A stretch of DNA of 62,155 nt, taken from Myxococcales bacterium (GTDB lineage: Bacteria; Myxococcota_A; Polyangia; Polyangiales; Polyangiaceae). Below the pieces are notes generated by a model that saw nothing but the letters and a program-made list of their open reading frames with translations, ran no database searches and was not told where the DNA came from. Positions 26,334 to 34,342 of the stretch are shown piece by piece (the first letter of the stretch is position 1; every line of letters starts with the position of its first letter). The position numbers and the translations under genes were made by a program. Location of the stretch: contig SXNL01000329.1 in NCBI GenBank assembly GCA_005777185.1, positions 1-62,155 of the forward strand. Direction: 5' to 3'.

Positions 26334-27617
26334 CTACCGGGTGCTCGCGCTCGCCGACGCCCGCACGTTGATCGACACGTCGACGTTCGCCTTCACGCTC
26401 CCCGCCGCGGCGATGGCGCCCGTGAACGTCTCGCCGACGCACGCGGTGATCCTGCCGGCGATGAGCGTGGCCTCCGCCGGATGCCCCGTGGTCTTGGCGA
26501 TCTCCTGCACGCTGCCCTGGGCACCCTCGATCACCGCCTTGCCGTTCAGCGCCATCTTGGCCGAGCGCTCGCCCATCCCGATGGCGACCTTGAGGACGCC
26601 GGGCATGTTCTTCTCGAGGGAGCCCTTGAGCTGCTCGGCCGCCTTCGCGTCAGCCGCGCCGCTGATGGCGACGCCGACGACCGCGGGCCTGCACTCCATC
26701 TTGCCGCTGACATGCGCGTCGCACTGCGCCTTGCAGTCGGCGCTCATCTCGGGCGGCCTCACCTCGCCCGTGCACCTCGGCTCCTTGAAGTCGACGGAGC
26801 ACTTGCCCGTGCAGCTTCCGTCGCAGGAGGCCTGCGCCTTGAGCTGGCAGCTCCCGCCGCACTTGCCCTTGCACTCGCCCTTGACGGTGCCACCCTCGCA
26901 CTTGCCCTCGCACGTGCCGGCGCACGACGTCTTGCCCTGCTTGCCGTCGCACTTGCCGTTGCAGTTGCCGGAGCACGAGCCCTTGACCTCGGCGTCGCAC
27001 GATCCGGAGCACTCGCCGTCGCACCTGGCCGCAGCCTTGGCCTCGCACGCGCCCTCGCACTTGCCGGAGCACTCGCCCGAGAGCTTGCCCGGCTCGCACT
27101 CGACCTTCGCCTTGCCGCCGGAGAGCTTCGCGTCGCACTTGCCAGCGCAGTCCGCCATGACGTTCACGTCGGCCGTGCACACGGGGGGCTTGATGACGAG
27201 GCCGAGCTGCGCCTTCGCGCCGAGCTTGGCCTTGGTGTCGTTGATCGCCCGGATGGCCAGGTTGCAGGCATCGGTGCCGTCCTTGCCCTCGGCCGCACCG
27301 AGGTCCTTGCCGATGCCGCCACAGGCGATCTTGAGATCGGCGTCGACCTTGTCGGCGAAGGCCTTGAGCTCGATGGCGGCAGCCGTGCCGGCCTTGAGCT
27401 TCGCGGCGGCCTCGGCGTTGATCTTGAACTCCTTCGCGAAGTCGAACGCGAGCACGGCGTTCACGTCCTTCACGTCGGGGCAGCTGCCGCCGACCGCGCC
27501 GCCGGTCGCCTTGTGGGCCTCGGCCAGACCAGCCCCCCCGGCGCCGCAGTTGGCGAGCATGGGGCTCGCGAGGAGGAGCATCGCAAGCGGAACAGCGGAC
27601 AGGCGGAATCGGTTCAT
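26334..27617 (-). CDS. Lipoprotein with CxGxC cysteine repeats
   Basis: 427 residues. The signal peptide ends LLASPMLANC. Residues about 160-320 are a run of short repeats built on C-x2-3-C-x3-C (GECSGKCEGAC, GSCSGNCNGKC, TSCAGTCEGKC), spaced 10-14 residues apart, with a few Lys/Glu-rich gaps. Helical Ala-rich regions flank it. The repeats recall short disulfide-rich or metal-binding ladders. GGGAGA lies before the ATG; the longer open frame upstream is only the antisense of hisA. Convergent with argB (14-nt gap). I know no named family for it. Confidence 0.75.
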   Translation of the reverse strand: MNRFRLSAVPLAMLLLASPMLANCGAGGAGLAEAHKATGGAVGGSCPDVKDVNAVLAFDFAKEFKINAEAAAKLKAGTAAAIELKAFADKVDADLKIACGGIGKDLGAAEGKDGTDACNLAIRAINDTKAKLGAKAQLGLVIKPPVCTADVNVMADCAGKCDAKLSGGKAKVECEPGKLSGECSGKCEGACEAKAAARCDGECSGSCDAEVKGSCSGNCNGKCDGKQGKTSCAGTCEGKCEGGTVKGECKGKCGGSCQLKAQASCDGSCTGKCSVDFKEPRCTGEVRPPEMSADCKAQCDAHVSGKMECRPAVVGVAISGAADAKAAEQLKGSLEKNMPGVLKVAIGMGERSAKMALNGKAVIEGAQGSVQEIAKTTGHPAEATLIAGRITACVGETFTGAIAAAGSVKANVDVSINVRASASASTR

Positions 27618-27709
27618 CTGTGAGGTCTCCCGGTGAAGTTCTGGGCGCGCCGGGCTTTCGCCACTGGCCTCAGCACGGGCGCGTGTACCACACTCCCCAG
27701 CCGCTCGGG

Positions 27710-28438
27710 CTAAAAGCCGAGGCCGCAGAGGGCCGAGAGCGGCACCGTCCCGTCGTAGAGCGCGCGCCCCACGATGGCAGCCGGGATCCTCGCCGCGGCG
27801 AGCGCGCGCAGGTGGTCGAGCGTTCCCACTCCGCCGGAGGCGATGACGTAGAGGCCGGTCTCCTCGGCCAGCGCCCGCGTCGCCTCCACGTTCGGGCCCT
27901 TGCCGGTGCCGTCCTGGGCGATGTCCGTGTAGAGTACACCCGATATCGGGCACCCCGTGAACCGGTGCGCGAGCTCGGCGGCGGTGATCCCCGACGACTC
28001 CGTCCAGCCCCACGTCCTGACGACGCCATCCTGCGCGTCGACGGCGACGATCGCCGTGTCGGGGTGGGTCGCCGCGAGGGCACGCACGAGGCCGGGATCC
28101 TGCGCCGCGCGCGTCCCGACGACGACACGGCGCGCGCCGAGCCCGAGGTACGCCTCGTAGGCCGCCTGCGTGCGCACGCCACCGCCGACCTGGACGCCGT
28201 CGCCGAAGGCGCGAACGACGGCCTCGACGACGGCGCGCTGCACGGGCTCGCCCGCCTTCGCGCCCTCGAGATCGACGACGTGCAGGCGCTCCGCGCCGTG
28301 ATCGCGGAACAGCTTGGCACGCGCGACGGGGTCGTCGTCGAAGACGGTGACCTCGTCGTAGCGTCCCTGGTGCAGACGCACGACCTTGCCCCCGAGGAGA
28401 TCGATCGCCGGGATGATCTTCGTCACGCCACCATCCAT
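27710..28438 (-). CDS. hisA: Phosphoribosyl-ProFAR isomerase (HisA)
   Basis: 242 residues, (beta/alpha)8 barrel. Catalyses the Amadori rearrangement of ProFAR in histidine synthesis. IIPAIDLLGGKVVRLHQG carries the catalytic Asp; VQVGGGVRT and YTDIAQDGT hold the phosphate-binding and second acid positions; [13 protein letters not shown] ends the barrel. ATG 28438 overlaps the hisH end by 16 nt; GTG 28426 (GTGA overlap, MTKIIPAIDL) is equally plausible. hisF is far away at 53.8 kb. Confidence 0.95.
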   Translation of the reverse strand: MDGGVTKIIPAIDLLGGKVVRLHQGRYDEVTVFDDDPVARAKLFRDHGAERLHVVDLEGAKAGEPVQRAVVEAVVRAFGDGVQVGGGVRTQAAYEAYLGLGARRVVVGTRAAQDPGLVRALAATHPDTAIVAVDAQDGVVRTWGWTESSGITAAELAHRFTGCPISGVLYTDIAQDGTGKGPNVEATRALAEETGLYVIASGGVGTLDHLRALAAARIPAAIVGRALYDGTVPLSALCGLGF

Positions 28439-29034
28439 CGCTCGAGCAAGGCGAGGCCCTCGCGCTGGCTCTTCTCCGGGTGGAACTGCAGACCGAGCAC
28501 GTTGTCCTTGCCCACCGCGCTCGCGAACGGAGCGCCGAACGGCGTCGTGGCGAGCACGACGGCCGGATCGTCGGGGACGCAGGCGTAGCTGTGCACGAAG
28601 TAGAAGTGCCGCGCGTCGCCGGGGAGCACGGGGTGCGCCGGGCCCGAGGGTACGGCCAGGTTCCAGCCCATGTGGGGCACCTTGAGGCCGTCGGTCGCCG
28701 CCAGCCGACGGACCGATCCCGCGATCACGCCGAGGCCGTGCACGCCAGGCGCCTCCTCGCTCGAGTCGAAGAGGATCTGCATCCCGAGGCAGATCCCGAG
28801 GAAGGGAGTCCCGGCGCGGATCCGCTCGAGCACCACCTCGCGCAGGCCGTGCTCGACGTGGTCCGCGCACGCCTTGAAGGCCCCTTGCCCGGGGAACACC
28901 AGCTTGTCCGCGCGGCGGAGGGCGTCCGGCTCGTTCGTCAGCGAGACCGTCGTGCCGTCCGGCGCGACGCCGCGGAGCGCGCGGAGGACGCTCGCGAGGT
29001 TGCCCATCCCGCTGTCGCACACGAGGATGTGCAC
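28423..29034 (-). CDS. hisH: Imidazole glycerol phosphate synthase glutaminase subunit
   Basis: 203 residues, class I glutamine amidotransferase. Supplies ammonia from glutamine to HisF. The nucleophile is in FLGICLGMQILFDSSEE, and the catalytic His/Glu are in LGLQFHPEKSQ; GMGNLASVLRAL and VPHMGWN are HisH-specific. It needs HisF, whose gene lies about 25 kb away. It starts 4 nt after the stop of the haem-lipoprotein gene on the same strand, so the pair hisH-hisA may be transcribed with it. Confidence 0.95.
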   Translation of the reverse strand: MHILVCDSGMGNLASVLRALRGVAPDGTTVSLTNEPDALRRADKLVFPGQGAFKACADHVEHGLREVVLERIRAGTPFLGICLGMQILFDSSEEAPGVHGLGVIAGSVRRLAATDGLKVPHMGWNLAVPSGPAHPVLPGDARHFYFVHSYACVPDDPAVVLATTPFGAPFASAVGKDNVLGLQFHPEKSQREGLALLERWMVA

Positions 29035-29038
29035 GTCG

Positions 29039-30454
29039 TCAGCGATCGACGGAGTCGTAGTGCTGCACGAGGTTGTCCTGGACCGCGGCGAGCCCCTCGG
29101 ACGGACCCGTGAGGGCGAACGTGTAGTCGGTGCGGAAGTTCTTTCGGACCTTCGTGTTCCCGCTCTTCGGGAACTTCACCGGATCGGCGAGGACGGTCTC
29201 GCTCAGGAGATCGGTGCCCGCGTGCTGATGGCACCCGACGCAGTTGGTCTGCGCGTTGCGGTCGCCGCGCTCGATGTACTGGTTCGAGCACCACGTGGGA
29301 CCGCCCACCCCCGAATACGCGGCCTTCAGCGCATCGCCGAGGGAGCCAGGGCCCGTGGGGTACCCCCCGGTCGGGTTCGGATCCTGCTCGTTGAACGTGA
29401 CGACCGCGCACATCTTGTAGTTCTTCCACGGCCCGCCGAGCGCCGTGATCTCGGCGGGGCGATCGGCGCCGAAGTCGGTGTTCGGATCGGGCGACCACCA
29501 CGCGGTGATCCAGAGCCACTCGCGGATCTCCTTCGTGATGAGGTGGAGCGCCGGCATCCGGAAGTTCGCGCCGTCGGAGAGCTGCACGGTGAAGATGCTG
29601 TTCTCGTCGGGTGTGGCCTCCGTGGCGCCCTGCCCCCAGCCACCGTTGTCGATCGTCCCGTCGCGGCGATCCTTGATCGCATCGGGCGTCGTCGGGCGCA
29701 CCCCGACGGTCCCGCCGAAGTCGGCGCGGAGCCAGGCGGCCTTGAAGATCGCCGCGTCGGTCGGGAACTCGGCGTCGAGGCACGGCGCGAAGTTCGACGT
29801 GGGGTTGAGGTCGAGCGTGGGGTTGTCGGCGATCTGCCCGCGCATGCACTTGGTCAGGATTCCGTAGTTCTTCATCGTGTGCGAGATGAAGCCCGGGCTG
29901 TAGCTGACGCGCGCGTTCCCGGCGAGGCCCTGCGCCTCCTTCCGCGTGTCCACCTGCCGGATGCGATCGAAGTACGCCTGCTCGGTCCAGGAGCCGCGAT
30001 CCTTGCCGTTCCAGTCGAACGTGGACGAGATGACCGTGTTCGAGAAGGGCAGCCGCGACTTGCGCTGCGCCGGCGTGTAATCGCCGTACGCCTTGCCGAA
30101 CATGCGCTCGAAGTCGTCCTTCTGGTACCACGTGCGGAAGAGGGGGATCTTGATGCGCCTGCCGTTCACGCGGACGGCCCTCTCGCTCGTGTTGACGTCC
30201 TTCAAGATCTTGGCGAGCGCCTTCCAGGCGACCTCGCGCCGCGCCTTCTGCGACTTCGCGAGATCCGGCGCGCGCGCGGCGAGCGTGGTGTCCGGCACGT
30301 AGGGGAGCGCCTTGCCGAGCGCGGCGCGCTCGACCGAGCGGACCGCGTCCTCGTTGCTGGGATCGTCGGACTGCGCCTCGGTGCACGCGCCAGCGACGAG
30401 CGGCACCGCGAGGAGCGCGAGTGGGACGAGAACGTTCTCGAGGACGGAGCGCAT
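29039..30454 (-). CDS. Lipoprotein with one c-type haem motif
   Basis: 471 residues. The signal MRSVLENVLVPLALLAVPLVA ends at GAC, a lipobox. A single CxxCH haem-binding site, NCVGCHQHAGTD, lies in the last quarter. The rest contains many Trp and Tyr residues and paired Cys (LTKCMRGQI, FAPCLDAEF, TWCSNQYIE). It resembles uncharacterised cytochrome-like proteins of Myxococcota. ATG 30454 is chosen because it begins the signal; the open frame to 30586 has no signal. Predicted periplasmic electron carrier or oxidoreductase; partner unknown. hisH follows after 4 nt. Confidence 0.8.
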   Translation of the reverse strand: MRSVLENVLVPLALLAVPLVAGACTEAQSDDPSNEDAVRSVERAALGKALPYVPDTTLAARAPDLAKSQKARREVAWKALAKILKDVNTSERAVRVNGRRIKIPLFRTWYQKDDFERMFGKAYGDYTPAQRKSRLPFSNTVISSTFDWNGKDRGSWTEQAYFDRIRQVDTRKEAQGLAGNARVSYSPGFISHTMKNYGILTKCMRGQIADNPTLDLNPTSNFAPCLDAEFPTDAAIFKAAWLRADFGGTVGVRPTTPDAIKDRRDGTIDNGGWGQGATEATPDENSIFTVQLSDGANFRMPALHLITKEIREWLWITAWWSPDPNTDFGADRPAEITALGGPWKNYKMCAVVTFNEQDPNPTGGYPTGPGSLGDALKAAYSGVGGPTWCSNQYIERGDRNAQTNCVGCHQHAGTDLLSETVLADPVKFPKSGNTKVRKNFRTDYTFALTGPSEGLAAVQDNLVQHYDSVDR

Positions 30455-30681
30455 GAAGGGTCGTCTCCCGGGCGATGGACGGTTCTGGAGTATAGCGGAG
30501 GGGCGGAGGAAAAGGGCGGCGGCTGGGTGCATGGACGTCCAGCCGAGCCAGGACGAAGCATGCCTCGTGCCGCGCACCCCGCTCATGAATTCAAGAGGTT
30601 ACGCGCGGTGGCGAGACGTAGGTGCGACGATGTGGGTGAACGCCTTACCACCCACCTCGCTCCCCGGCTCCGGACCTCGCC

Positions 30682-31206
30682 CTACTTCCACTTCACGCTG
30701 CAGCCGAACGGCACCGTCTCCGCGTTGGGGGGCGGACGGCCCTCGAGCAGCGCGTCGAGAGCGTCCGCGAGGTCGTGCGACGTCACCTTGGACGGATCGC
30801 GGTGATTGTCGTCGACGCGGCCGTGATAGCGGAGCGTGCGCGCCTCGTCGAACACGAAGACCTCGGGCGTGAACCGCGCCCCGAGGGCGCGCACCGTGAG
30901 CTGGGTGTCGTCGCGCACGTAGGGGAAGTCGAAGCCTCGGCTCCGCGCACGCTGGATCATCGGCTCCATGGCGTCGTCCGGGTAGCGCGTGGCGTCGTTC
31001 GCGTTGATCGCGACGAGCTGGACGCCTCGGGGGCCGTACGTGCGGGAGATCGCCATGATGCGCTCCTCGTACGCGATCACGTAGGGGCAGTGGTTGCACG
31101 AGACGACGAGGACGAGCAGCTTCTTGCCCGCGCTCTCGTCGAGCGTGTGCTGGCGGCCGTCGGTGCCGGGGAGGTCGAAGCGGGGCGCGGGCGATCCAAT
31201 TTCCAC
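30682..31206 (-). CDS. Thioredoxin-like peroxiredoxin/AhpC-TSA family protein
   Basis: 174 residues. IGSPAPRFDLPGTDG is the peroxiredoxin-type opening and VVSCNHCPYVIAYEERI carries the redox pair CNHC. The cis-Pro loop is FTPEVFVFD. No signal peptide, so cytosolic. It follows the ferredoxin-thioredoxin reductase gene by 13 nt on the same strand, and its CxxC makes it a plausible substrate of that enzyme. This protein class (thiol-disulfide interchange with CNHCPYV) is widespread and poorly studied. Confidence 0.88.
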   Translation of the reverse strand: MEIGSPAPRFDLPGTDGRQHTLDESAGKKLLVLVVSCNHCPYVIAYEERIMAISRTYGPRGVQLVAINANDATRYPDDAMEPMIQRARSRGFDFPYVRDDTQLTVRALGARFTPEVFVFDEARTLRYHGRVDDNHRDPSKVTSHDLADALDALLEGRPPPNAETVPFGCSVKWK

Positions 31207-31219
31207 GAGCGGCTCCTTA

Positions 31220-31543
31220 TCATTTCCTCCGGAGCCGTTCAGCCTCGACGAACGCGTGGGAGGCGAAGAGCGCGCAGTCGCAATATCCCTGGCGCTCGAT
31301 GTCCTCGCGATGTGGCGTGCAGGGGCACACCATGTGGTGCGCCTTGGCCTTGGACTCCTCGACCGGCGCGCAGGGGCAGTACATCTTGCCGTGCTCGACG
31401 AGGTTGTCGGCGAGCCCTTGCACCACGTTCTCGACCACCTCGGGCTCGGGGTAGAGCGTGTAGGGTCCGCGCGTCGTGTAGCTCGCGACGAACTTGCGCA
31501 CCCGCTTCAGCGCGGCGGCGCGTGCCTCGTCATCCTGTCCCAC
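31220..31543 (-). CDS. Ferredoxin-thioredoxin reductase catalytic chain
   Basis: 107 residues, starting at GTG. The family's three cysteine motifs are present: MYCPCAP, VCPCTPH with R-E-D-I, and GYCDCALF. They bind a 4Fe-4S cluster next to a redox disulfide and pass electrons from ferredoxin to thioredoxin. No gene for the variable (FtrA/FtrV) chain is near, as in non-photosynthetic bacteria. The next gene encodes a thioredoxin-like protein, its likely partner. TAGGCT lies 6 nt before the GTG and no SD is seen, so the transcript may be leaderless. Confidence 0.9.
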   Translation of the reverse strand: MGQDDEARAAALKRVRKFVASYTTRGPYTLYPEPEVVENVVQGLADNLVEHGKMYCPCAPVEESKAKAHHMVCPCTPHREDIERQGYCDCALFASHAFVEAERLRRK

Positions 31544-31624
31544 CCGACCAGCCTATCACCGAGGCGGGCGCTCGACGGGGCCTCGTGGCCGCCTCGAAAG
31601 AGACCGGCGGGGGCGAGGGGCTAC

Positions 31625-31867
31625 TCAGGCGATGGTCTTCGGCGGCGCCGCGTCCATCTTCGCGCGCTTGCGGCGCCGGCGAGCGGCCTCGGCCTGCTTC
31701 TTCCGGCGCTTGACGCTCGGCTTCATGTAGTGGCGCCGCATCTTCAGCTCGCGAAGGACGCCCTCGGATGCGAGCTTCCGCTTCAGCATCTTGATGGCTC
31801 GCTCGATGCCCCGGTCGCTCACGACCACCTCGAGGGGCTTGCACTGGATCGCGTCGCTCACGCTCAT
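31625..31867 (-). CDS. rpsU: 30S ribosomal protein S21
   Basis: 80 residues. PLEVVVSDRGIERAIKMLKRK and LRELKMRRHYMKPSVKRRKKQ are S21 motifs; the C-terminus is a Lys/Arg-rich helix. Takes part in translation initiation on the small subunit. ATG 31867 is preceded by CGGAG; the longer open frame to 31924 has no support. It lies downstream of tRNA-Leu on the same strand. Confidence 0.95.
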   Translation of the reverse strand: MSVSDAIQCKPLEVVVSDRGIERAIKMLKRKLASEGVLRELKMRRHYMKPSVKRRKKQAEAARRRRKRAKMDAAPPKTIA

Positions 31868-31957
31868 GTCGGCTCCGGTATTCTCTCGGGAAGGGGGGAC
31901 AGGTACCACTGGCACGTTTCGCACGCCAGCGAAAAAACTCTAGTCGTTCCCGTGGGG

Positions 31958-32039
31958 TGCCGAAGGTGGGACTTGAACCCACACGTCTTTTGGACGACGG
32001 ATTTTGAGTCCGCTGCGTCTGCCATTCCGCCACTTCGGC
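31958..32039 (-). tRNA. tRNA-Leu(CAA)
   Basis: 82 nt, minus strand. The acceptor arm GCCGAAG pairs with CTTCGGC; the T arm has GGGTTCAAGTCCC; the anticodon loop CTCAAAA gives CAA, reading UUG. The extended variable arm (CGTCCAAAAGACG) marks a class II leucine tRNA. CCA is not encoded. Confidence 0.95.
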
Positions 32040-32056
32040 CGGGGTCGAAGGACTTT

Positions 32057-32085
32057 TCTGTAACGAGGATCCGCCCGGGTGTCCA
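32057..32085 (-). promoter_or_regulatory. Promoter of tRNA-Leu
   Basis: On the minus strand TGGACA (32085-32080), 17-nt spacer, TACAGA (32062-32057), ending 17 nt before the tRNA 5' end. The -35 matches 5/6 of consensus; the -10 is weaker. Confidence 0.45.
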
Positions 32086-32136
32086 CCTTCGCCGACAGCT
32101 CCCCGTGCGCTCCCCGCTTTGGCTATCGTGATCCCG

Positions 32137-33750
32137 ATGGCCGATCCCGCCTTCGTGAGCGTCGTCGTGGCGACCTACAACCGCGGCGAGCGGCTCGCCG
32201 ACATCCTGGGTGACCTCTCGCGCCAGACCCTCGGTCGGCACCGCTTCGAGGTCGTCCTCCTCGACGACGGATCGAAGGCGCCCGTCGACGACGTGGTGGC
32301 GCCCTTCCGCGATCGCCTCGACCTCACGCTGCACCGGCAGACCAACCAGGGGGTCGGCGCGGCGCGGACCCGGGGCGCGGAGCTGGCGAAGGGTGACCTC
32401 CTCGTGTTCCTCGACGACGACATGCGGCTCCCCGACACCCTCCTCGAGTCGCACCGCGCCGCCCACGCGCCCCGTGAGGACAGCGAGCGCGGCCTCGAAC
32501 GGCGCGTGATCCTCGGGCGCCTCCGTGGCGCCGAGGACGCGGAGCGCAAGGCGATGCCGCTCTTCGAGCGCTTCCACCTCGCCGCGCTCGACCAGCTCTC
32601 GGCGGACGTCGCGAGCGGCGCGCACGTCCTCGACGGGTCCGAGTTCTACACCGGCAACGTGTCGATGCCCCGCGCGCTCTTCTTCGAGCTCGGCGGGTTC
32701 GATCGCACGCTGACGCGCGGGGAGGACACCGACTTCGGCGTGCGCTTGCACAAGGCCGGCGTCCCGATCGCGCTGTCCGAGGAGGCGTACACCGTCAACC
32801 TGTCGGACCACGCGTCCGCCGGCAAGTGGCTCGAGCGCTCGTCGACGGACGGGCGCTGCGCCTCGCAGATCGCGAAGAAGCACCCCGACGCGCCCTACGC
32901 GAACCCGTGGCGATACATGGGCCAGCTCAACCCGATCTCGCGGCCCATCCTCGCTTCGGTCGTCGCGATCCCCGGCGTGGCCAGGCCCCTCGCGCGCGGC
33001 GTCTACGGGGCTGCGAACGCCGTCGATGGGCTCGGGCTCGAAGGGTTCGCGCTGCGCGGGGCGACGCTGGCGTACGGCATCCAGTACTTCGCCGGCGTGC
33101 GCGGCGAGGCGGGCAGCCTGGGCTCCGCGATGAGGGACTTCCGAGCGTTCCGCCGCGCGTACGCCGAGGCGACGAGCGGGGCGAGCGGGGCGAGCCTCGC
33201 CGAGGCCATCCGGGCCGATCACGCCGCGCTGGCGCGGACGCAGGAGCGGTACGGCGGAAAGGAGGGGGCCGAGCGAGGGATCGCCGCAGACGCCGTGACG
33301 AACATCGGCTTCCAGCTCCTCGTCGGGTACCGCTTGATGCGCGCGTTCGTCGCGGGCGGCCACGGCGTCGCGGCGAAGTTCACGTCGCGGCTCCTCCGCC
33401 ACCTGTACGGGTCCGACATCCACTGGGACGCGGTGTTCGAGCCGGGGATCGTGGTCGTCCACGGGTTTGGCCTCGCGATCAACGGGGACACGTACGTGTC
33501 CGCGGGCTCCATCCTCTTCCAGCACGTGACCCTCGGGAGGGGCCTTCACCCGGAGACGCGCGCGGCCGGCAGCCCGAGGCTCGAGCCGAACGTCCACGTC
33601 GGCGTGGGCGCGACGCTCGTCGGACCGATCGTCGTCGGGCGGAACACGAAGATCATGCCTGGCTGCGTCGTCACCCGCGACGTGCCGCCGGACAGCGTCG
33701 TGGCCGCGCCCGAGCCCGAGCTCCGCACGCGGGGGAAGCGGCCGGGCTGA
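32137..33750 (+). CDS. Family 2 glycosyltransferase fused to a hexapeptide acyltransferase
   Basis: 537 residues. The N-terminal GT2 domain has VSVVVATYNRGERLADIL, the nucleotide site LLDDGS, the metal motif VFLDDDM and the acceptor-side GFDRTLTRGEDTDFG. After about residue 370 comes a second unit: a helical CysE-like region (LLVGYRLMRAFV) and a left-handed beta-helix (VVVHGFGLAING, VGVGATLVGPIVVGRNTKIM, RDVPPDSVV). It may add a sugar and acetylate it, e.g. in surface polysaccharide synthesis. ATG 32137 is preferred over 32119: TATCGT lies 7 nt before it and MADPAFVSVVVAT is the usual start. Tail-to-tail with a gene related to its C-terminal half. Confidence 0.85.
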   Translation: MADPAFVSVVVATYNRGERLADILGDLSRQTLGRHRFEVVLLDDGSKAPVDDVVAPFRDRLDLTLHRQTNQGVGAARTRGAELAKGDLLVFLDDDMRLPDTLLESHRAAHAPREDSERGLERRVILGRLRGAEDAERKAMPLFERFHLAALDQLSADVASGAHVLDGSEFYTGNVSMPRALFFELGGFDRTLTRGEDTDFGVRLHKAGVPIALSEEAYTVNLSDHASAGKWLERSSTDGRCASQIAKKHPDAPYANPWRYMGQLNPISRPILASVVAIPGVARPLARGVYGAANAVDGLGLEGFALRGATLAYGIQYFAGVRGEAGSLGSAMRDFRAFRRAYAEATSGASGASLAEAIRADHAALARTQERYGGKEGAERGIAADAVTNIGFQLLVGYRLMRAFVAGGHGVAAKFTSRLLRHLYGSDIHWDAVFEPGIVVVHGFGLAINGDTYVSAGSILFQHVTLGRGLHPETRAAGSPRLEPNVHVGVGATLVGPIVVGRNTKIMPGCVVTRDVPPDSVVAAPEPELRTRGKRPG

Positions 33751-33760
33751 TCGCGACCCC

Positions 33761-34303
33761 TCACTCCTTCTTCGGGTGGATACGCGCGGGCACCCCCGAG
33801 GCGACGCTGTCGGGCGGCACGTCGCGGAGCACCACCGCGTTGGCGCCAATGATCGAGCGCGCGCCGACGCGCACGGGGCCGAGGATCCGCGCGCCGGCGC
33901 CGATCGTGACGTCGTCCTCGATCACCGGGTAGCCGTTGTCCTTCACGGTGCCCACGGTGTTGTTGCCGAGGAAGCGGACGCGCGCGCCGATCTTCGAGTC
34001 GCCCCCGATGATGATGCCGAGCGTGTGCGCGAAATCGACGCCGGGCCCGAGCGTCACGTCCCGGTCGATCTCGATCCCGTAGACGGCCGTCGAGAACAGG
34101 CGCAAGGAGTGGTTCACGAGCGGGACGTGCCAGCGCCGCGCCGATTGCCGCAGGCGCATCGAGAGCAGCACCTTGTATCCGTCCTGCGAGAGCGCCGCCT
34201 TCACCGCGTCCTTCGCGCTCGGATCGGGGCCGTCGGGGCCCGCCTTCCGCATCGCGCGAGCCAGCTCTCGTGCGTCGGAGACGATGTCGCTGAGCAGGGC
34301 CAT
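33761..34303 (-). CDS. Serine O-acetyltransferase-like hexapeptide protein
   Basis: 180 residues. A helical N-terminal part (KVLLSMRLRQSARR) leads into a left-handed beta-helix: GVDFAHTLGIIIGG, KIGARVRFLGNNTVG, DDVTIGAGARILGPVRVG, GANAVVLRDVPPDSVASGVPA. It resembles CysE, but the DRHP catalytic stretch of true serine acetyltransferases is absent, so a sugar or amino-sugar acceptor is likely. ATG 34321 gives a six-residue longer form; neither start has a good SD. It is a paralogue of the C-terminal half of the convergent gene (11-nt gap). Confidence 0.8.
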   Translation of the reverse strand: MALLSDIVSDARELARAMRKAGPDGPDPSAKDAVKAALSQDGYKVLLSMRLRQSARRWHVPLVNHSLRLFSTAVYGIEIDRDVTLGPGVDFAHTLGIIIGGDSKIGARVRFLGNNTVGTVKDNGYPVIEDDVTIGAGARILGPVRVGARSIIGANAVVLRDVPPDSVASGVPARIHPKKE

Positions 34304-34342
34304 GACCCAAGCAAATACCATGGATCGGTGGTATGGGGAGGC

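Noticed and set aside
26700-27150. CRISPR-like array from periodic repeats
   Set aside because: The periodicity comes from codons of the Cys repeats; units vary in sequence and length and there are no spacers.
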